43,576 bases of DNA. It comes from CAYOPE01 sp964405805 (GTDB taxonomy: Bacteria; Patescibacteriota; Doudnabacteria; UBA920; O2-02-FULL-48-8). Position 1 is the first letter of the stretch, and every line of letters begins with the position of its first letter. The DNA lies in assembly GCA_964405805.1 (NCBI GenBank), contig CAYOPE010000004.1:1-43576 (forward strand). The letters are read 5' to 3'. A program made the translations under genes and the position numbers. The notes under the pieces are model-generated. The model made no database searches. It was not told the origin of the DNA and saw only the letters and a program-made list of their open reading frames with translations. This document shows, one piece after another, positions 39,265-43,576 of this stretch.

Positions 39265-40002
39265 ATGAAGGTTCAGGCAGTTGGCAGTTTCGCAGATCCA
39301 ATCGACCTGATTCGATCGCAGGACCAGAAATGGCAGCGTATGCGTGAAGCCATGGATTGGCTAACGAAGAGCCGATCGGTCCTCGAAGGTGGTCACTTCA
39401 GGTTTGGCACAGACGAGAAAGAACAACACGGACGTATCTACGTAAACGCCCGTCGGTTGTTCAACATGGCATTCGCGAGCAAGTGGTTGATTACGGCGTT
39501 GGCGGATGTCCTACCCACGGAGGTCCGTGAGCAAACGGAGATCGTAGCCGGTCCGACCACATGCGGCATCATCATCGCGCGTGATCTGGCGGATCACCTG
39601 TCGTCGAAACTCAAAGAAGGCCAACCGGATGTCGAAGCCATCTTTTTCGGTCGCGATTGGAACGACATCTATACAATTCACGAGTCCGATGCCGACCGAT
39701 TGCTTGTGTGGGAACCTGTTGATCCAAACAAGCCTGATGGAGAGCAGAAAGTCGTGCGTGGTCGCCGCGTTCTTTTAGTCGATGACGTTCGACACCGTGG
39801 GGTGACGTTTGAAGCTTGCTTCCAGCTGATCAAACGGGCTGGAGGCGAAGTCATCGCCACCGCTCAGCTCATCGATCGCGGCATGGCTACACTGCCGATT
39901 CCAGTCCCGAACTACTTCGTCGGCCAGGTCGATCGTGATCGGTTGTACAAACCGAAGGACTGCCCGATGTGTCGAGTCGGTGAGCCCATCACGAAGTTCT
40001 GA
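39265..40002 (+). CDS. GC-rich cassette gene: phosphoribosyltransferase-like protein
   Basis: A 245-residue cytoplasmic protein with the type I PRTase fold. The PRPP-binding loop is VLLVDDVRHRGVTFEACFQLIKRAGGEVIA (given in parts: VLLVDDVRHRG, then VTFEACFQ), with two acidic residues after hydrophobic strands. An upstream 'VAGPTTCGIIIARDLADHL' fits the pyrophosphate loop. It resembles orotate phosphoribosyltransferase (PyrE), but the loop has RHRG where PyrE has a TT(G/A)GG-type sequence, and a C-terminal CPMC is unusual. Substrate unclear. It leads a three-gene unit with the two small ORFs downstream, each with its own ribosome site. GC-ending codons. Confidence 0.8.
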   Translation: MKVQAVGSFADPIDLIRSQDQKWQRMREAMDWLTKSRSVLEGGHFRFGTDEKEQHGRIYVNARRLFNMAFASKWLITALADVLPTEVREQTEIVAGPTTCGIIIARDLADHLSSKLKEGQPDVEAIFFGRDWNDIYTIHESDADRLLVWEPVDPNKPDGEQKVVRGRRVLLVDDVRHRGVTFEACFQLIKRAGGEVIATAQLIDRGMATLPIPVPNYFVGQVDRDRLYKPKDCPMCRVGEPITKF

Positions 40003-40012
40003 AGGAGGGCGT

Positions 40013-40237
40013 ATGAGTCTGCTGTTGCTTTTCGTCTTCCTCGTGGTGCTTGGCGTGATCTTTGTGTGCAGCGTGTTCTTTCCGATCCGTCTACTGCTTC
40101 TGCTATGTGCAATCTGGACGATCGTGCTTCTGATCATGGCCACCACCTTTACCACCGTCATCATCGGAGTCGCGCCTCTGATCGCTGTTCTGGTGGGTCA
40201 CGCGGTCGGTCAGATCCGGGTTAACACGAGCTTCTGA
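40013..40237 (+). CDS. GC-rich cassette gene: 74-residue membrane protein
   Basis: Almost wholly hydrophobic: two or three membrane segments (about residues 3-22, 28-48 and 50-66) and a short polar tail (GQIRVNTSF). GAAGGAGGG lies six bases before the ATG and overlaps the stop region of the upstream gene, so the pair is co-translated. The product resembles small phage or holin-like membrane proteins in size and topology, but no family can be named. Confidence 0.6.
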   Translation: MSLLLLFVFLVVLGVIFVCSVFFPIRLLLLLCAIWTIVLLIMATTFTTVIIGVAPLIAVLVGHAVGQIRVNTSF

Positions 40238-40247
40238 GGAGAGCGTC

Positions 40248-40433
40248 ATGGACATTAAACTTCATTGGTGCAACTTCGCACTCGCGCTCTGGGCGTGCAC
40301 GCCGAGAGGTGGCGAGTGGCTCCGGAAAAGATTCGGAACCACGAACGTCACGGTCCACTGCTCGTATGAGCCGATCATGCGAGAGCTGGCTCAGACTGGT
40401 CTGGCCATCGGCGGCGACGTCCCTGTGGTGTAG
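40248..40433 (+). CDS. GC-rich cassette gene: 61-residue small protein
   Basis: No family recognised. The peptide has Trp/Cys near the start (LHWCNFALALWACTPRGGEWL), then a basic loop and a weakly hydrophobic end ('ELAQTGLAIGGDVPVV'). GAGGAGAG precedes the ATG by six bases. It is the last gene of the three-gene cassette, just before a GC-rich terminator. Confidence 0.55.
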   Translation: MDIKLHWCNFALALWACTPRGGEWLRKRFGTTNVTVHCSYEPIMRELAQTGLAIGGDVPVV

Positions 40434-40441
40434 TTCTCAGC

Positions 40442-40496
40442 CCGCCTGCCTCGAACTTCGCTTTACTGCGGATCGAGGCGGGCGTGTTTTTTTAAC
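40442..40496 (+). terminator. Cassette terminator, family B copy 1
   Basis: GCCCGCC...CTCGA pairs with TCGAG...GCGGGC, with an inner loop ACTTCGCTTTACTGCGG, then T7. Homologous to the terminator at 41652. Confidence 0.85.
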
Positions 40497-40519
40497 CCAA
40501 GCTCTTCTTCGGCTTGTAT

Positions 40520-40575
40520 TTGACTTTAAGCGAAACTATTCATTAAACTAATATGTTGGTTCAACCAACAGGAGG
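40520..40575 (+). promoter_or_regulatory. Promoter, hairpin leader and ribosome site of the 40582 cassette
   Basis: TTGACT (40520-40525), 18 bases, TAAACT (40544-40549). The palindrome GTTGGTTCAACCAAC follows, then AGGAGG about seven bases before ATG 40582. Confidence 0.65.
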
Positions 40576-40581
40576 ATCGAG

Positions 40582-41169
40582 ATGGGCACACACCCCGCTC
40601 ATTATCTGTTCAGCTTGCTGGCTAAAAGAATGAGACTGAGCTTGGCGCCTTTCTATTTGTGGGAGAAAAAAGGCCTTCTTCCTGTCCACGTCGTGAACGG
40701 AGATAAGGTCGTGAAGGCCTCGATTGCGCGGCCGCTTATCCAGGTATGGCGCACGACATGTACTCGAGCAGAGTTTGCGAGACTGACAGGCTGGAACAAA
40801 AATTCGATCGGTTATCTCATAAATCGCAGATTGATCCACGCAAGAAAGGTTCACGGTCGTTGGCGTCCTTGTCGCAGCTCTATACCTGTCGCACGCCGCC
40901 TGGCTAGTCAGCACATGCGACAAGTCAAACGGATGAGTCAAGGAAACTTCTTCGTTCAGTTGGCGGGTAGACCGCAGGAGCTCCAAGGCCAGACGCAGAA
41001 TTTGTCAGTGACGGCTCAGTACCTCGGAGTAGGCACTAGCATGGTTCATGTCTGGATTTCTGAAGGAAAGCTTAAAGTGACTTACTACAGAGGGCGTCTC
41101 GTGGTGTTTACAAGTTCGATCAAAAGTCTTCGTAAGAGATTTTTGGTTGAATTTAAGAACGACTACTAA
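40582..41169 (+). CDS. GC-rich cassette gene: protein with helix-turn-helix-like repeats
   Basis: A 195-residue basic protein. The C-terminal segment (about residues 140-188) 'LSVTAQYLGVGTSMVHVWISEGKLKV' then 'YYRGRLVVFTSSIKSLRK' has the layout of excisionase/MerR-type helix-turn-helix domains: helix, turn, recognition helix, short hairpin, then a terminal helix. Two earlier segments (about 8-60 and 60-110, 'CTRAEFARLTGWNKNSIGYLINRRLIHARKV') have the same outline, so the protein may be three such modules. DNA binding is likely; the target is unknown. It starts from AGGAGG and overlaps no neighbour; the next gene starts 9 bases later. Confidence 0.68.
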   Translation: MGTHPAHYLFSLLAKRMRLSLAPFYLWEKKGLLPVHVVNGDKVVKASIARPLIQVWRTTCTRAEFARLTGWNKNSIGYLINRRLIHARKVHGRWRPCRSSIPVARRLASQHMRQVKRMSQGNFFVQLAGRPQELQGQTQNLSVTAQYLGVGTSMVHVWISEGKLKVTYYRGRLVVFTSSIKSLRKRFLVEFKNDY

Positions 41170-41178
41170 GGGGGCGTT

Positions 41179-41649
41179 GTGGCAAATACCAAGCCGGGCG
41201 GCACGCTCGGCAAAATGTCCGCCAAGAAGAGGCGACAGGTTCAGTCCAAAGGTGGGCAGGCGTCGCATGAAAAAGGAGTGGCTCCCGAATTCAGCGCGGG
41301 TCGTCAAGGCTCTGGCCGCAAGGCAGCACTCAGGAGCTGGGAGCTGTGCCCGAAGCGTGATCTACCACCACTATCAAGCGACCGGGCGCGCGAGCTTGCT
41401 TTCAGTCGCTGGAAGGAAGCGTATCAGCACCTGCTTTTGCCCGTGACGACACCTCAGCTACTCATACCAATCGCCGAGTGCGCGCAGTTGCTGCGGGTGA
41501 ACAAGATTACTTTCAGGCGATGGCGGAGGCTCGGACTGTTTCGCGGGGAAGTGACCAAGGGGCAAAAGAAATACTTGCCCTACGAACGACTGGAGATGGG
41601 GCGAAGAGCCGTGGTCCGTTTTTACAAGATCAAACCGGCTTCGGTCTAG
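41179..41649 (+). CDS. GC-rich cassette gene: KGG-motif and helix-turn-helix-like protein
   Basis: A 156-residue basic protein with GTG start (AAGGGGG seven bases upstream). The N-terminal part (about residues 12-50) has KGG/con-10-like motifs: 'MSAKKRRQVQSKGGQASHEKG' then 'GRQGSGRKAA'. A C-terminal segment (about 97-145) 'IPIAECAQLLRVNKITFRRWRRLG' and 'YLPYERLEMGRR' reads as an excisionase/MerR-like helix-turn-helix. It lies 9 bases after another helix-turn-helix gene, so the pair may act together. Function unknown. Confidence 0.65.
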   Translation: MANTKPGGTLGKMSAKKRRQVQSKGGQASHEKGVAPEFSAGRQGSGRKAALRSWELCPKRDLPPLSSDRARELAFSRWKEAYQHLLLPVTTPQLLIPIAECAQLLRVNKITFRRWRRLGLFRGEVTKGQKKYLPYERLEMGRRAVVRFYKIKPASV

Positions 41650-41651
41650 TC

Positions 41652-41708
41652 GGTCTGCCTCGCCTTGACCTTCGCTATAAAGCGAGTCGAGGCGGGGCGT
41701 GATTTTTT
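41652..41708 (+). terminator. Cassette terminator, family B copy 2
   Basis: GCCTCGCC..TTGA pairs with TCGAGGCGGGGC around an inner TTCGCT/AGCGAG stem, then GTGATTTTTT. It shares sequence with the copy at 40442. Confidence 0.85.
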
Positions 41709-41733
41709 CCACAAAATATCCTCATTTAGGGGG

Positions 41734-41762
41734 TTGACAGGGGAGTATAAAAAAGTTATAAT
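41734..41762 (+). promoter_or_regulatory. Perfect consensus promoter upstream of 23S rRNA
   Basis: TTGACA (41734-41739), exactly 17 bases, TATAAT (41757-41762). Predicted start near 41769, about 520 bases before mature 23S. It is the best match to the housekeeping sigma consensus in the window. Confidence 0.85.
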
Positions 41763-41815
41763 TGATTCAAGATAGTCAAAAACAAAAGCGAATTAACCAA
41801 AATAAGGCTTAAACT

Positions 41816-41866
41816 ATGGTTTACACAGGACATTTTGTTTCAACGAAAGGCGGTTCAATGAACTAG
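41816..41866 (+). CDS. Putative 16-residue leader peptide before 23S
   Basis: Frame MVYTGHFVSTKGGSMN, stop TAG. AAGG lies about eight bases upstream. Codons 12-13 (GGC GGT) are the sequence that could pair with CCGCC at 41897. A ribosome finishing this ORF would cover that sequence and allow the downstream terminator hairpin to form. The reading is speculative; it could be a chance ORF in a structured leader. Confidence 0.4.
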   Translation: MVYTGHFVSTKGGSMN

Positions 41867-41936
41867 CGCGCATTTTTGTGTGCTGGATTCAAAGGCCCGC
41901 CGAAAGGCGGTTTTTTAATCGCCCTAATGCTAGTTC
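41844..41936 (+). promoter_or_regulatory. Putative terminator/antiterminator switch in the 23S leader
   Basis: The 12-mer CGAAAGGCGGTT occurs twice (41844-41855, 41901-41912). CCGCC (41897-41901) can pair with the downstream GGCGG to give a hairpin with T6 (a terminator), or with the upstream copy. A CTAGCGCGC/GTGTGCTGG stem lies between. GAACTAGC (41860-41867) and GCTAGTTC (41929-41936) offer a further long-range pairing across the terminator. Alternatively the 41769-41916 transcript is a free-standing small RNA. Confidence 0.5.
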
Positions 41937-41953
41937 TCTAAATGGGCGATTTA

Positions 41954-42032
41954 CTACGAAATACGAATCGGTACGAATATACGAAAAGGACTAACCCAGT
42001 TCGTACTTTCGTAAAAATTCGTAAGTTCGTAG
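41954..42032 (+). repeat. Four TACGAA boxes followed by four inverted TTCGTA boxes
   Basis: TACGAA at 41955, 41962, 41972 and 41980; TTCGTA at 42000, 42008, 42018 and 42026. The two halves can fold into a long imperfect hairpin. It could be an RNA processing or antitermination element in the rRNA leader, or an array of protein-binding boxes. Confidence 0.75.
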
Positions 42033-42289
42033 AAAGCCGTAATAGATACGGCTCACTACTTCCCCGCGTCGGTTGCTTTAACCAGGGTCTGAAAGTGAGT
42101 AGTGAGCTGTGCAAGTTACGGCTAGCACTTTGACAACTAACCGGCATCTTAGAAGAGAAAAACGAAAAGAGAAAAATGCAAAACAATTGTTTTGATCTCT
42201 TCTCTTTAATTTTTACTCTTCAAAAAGTCCTCGTGCATGTAACACGGGGCATTCTAGTAATCACTGATTGCTAGTCAAATAAATGAATT
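42033..42289 (+). other. Remaining 23S leader: structured, no gene
   Basis: No credible ORF. Visible structures: AGCCGTA/TACGGCT (about 42035-42053), CTCACTACT pairing with AGTAGTGAG (about 42053-42108), and AAGAGAA-rich sequence (42150-42180) pairing with TTCTCTT (about 42195-42208) around a CAAAACAATTGTTTTG palindrome. These probably include sites for rRNA precursor processing. Confidence 0.5.

Positions 42290-43576
<1,287 letters not shown>

Noticed and set aside
39265..40002. pyrE by name
   Set aside because: The phosphoribosyltransferase fold is clear, but the PRPP loop and the C-terminal CPMC differ from PyrE, and no pyrimidine genes are nearby.
41942..42133. A 63-codon ORF in the 23S leader
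   Set aside because: It follows the TACGAA/TTCGTA array and other inverted repeats, has no ribosome site and reads as Arg/Tyr/Asn repeats produced by the boxes.

Overview
The window looks like part of a Candidate Phyla Radiation (Patescibacteria, probably Parcubacteria-like) chromosome. The evidence is a 16S rRNA gene interrupted by a group I intron, an A in place of the usual C in the 515F primer site, a CPR-style type IV pilus cluster, many small unrecognised membrane proteins and several genes with almost no 5' leader. TGA is used as an ordinary stop, so the glycine-recoded lineages are unlikely. The 16S 3' end keeps a normal anti-Shine-Dalgarno.

Layout. 1-1676: 3' two thirds of 16S with a 661-base intron, then a terminator. 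1799-3602: a HEPN-like protein, a membrane protein and a GNAT acetyltransferase. 3640-9043: GC-rich single-gene units mixed with AT-richer native envelope genes (uppP, PAP2 phosphatase, CPBP protease). 9087-11466: a glucosaminidase-like protein, two small Cys/His-rich proteins and two pilins. 11548-11956: tRNA-Ile(GAT) and tRNA-Ala(TGC), the classic rRNA spacer tRNAs, in the classic order. 12070-21823: a type IV pilus operon (pilM, pilN, pilO, pilB, pilT, pilC, four pilin-like genes, pilD). 21826-25807: a DsbA-like protein and three tandem secreted Cys/His-rich paralogues. 27665-35331: a surface module with a second DsbA, three related membrane-anchored proteins, two proteins with long alternating Tyr-Gln/Glu/Pro tracts and three minor pilins. 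Two GC-rich cassettes for secreted zinc metalloproteases sit before and inside it. 35334-39181: a LysM protein, ligA and a membrane glycosyltransferase-like protein. 39265-41649: two more GC-rich cassettes. 41734-42289: a consensus promoter and a structured leader. 42290-43576: the 5' part of 23S.

Within this window 16S and 23S are about 40.6 kb apart and have separate signals: a terminator follows 16S and a TTGACA-17-TATAAT promoter precedes 23S. The spacer tRNAs remain stranded between them, as if one rRNA operon had been split open.

The gene groups suggest a cell heavily invested in surface attachment: pilus machinery, disulfide-forming enzymes beside Cys-rich exported proteins, and Tyr-rich fibrous proteins directly upstream of minor pilins. 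On top of this lies a second class of DNA: short GC-rich genes, most with their own promoter, a small hairpin leader, a strong AAGGAGG-type ribosome site and a GC-rich terminator. Several terminators are homologous to one another, and one such unit sits antisense inside the 16S intron. These cassettes, and the possible attenuator before 23S, are the strongest candidates for undescribed biology here. All functional statements are read from sequence motifs; no database search was possible.
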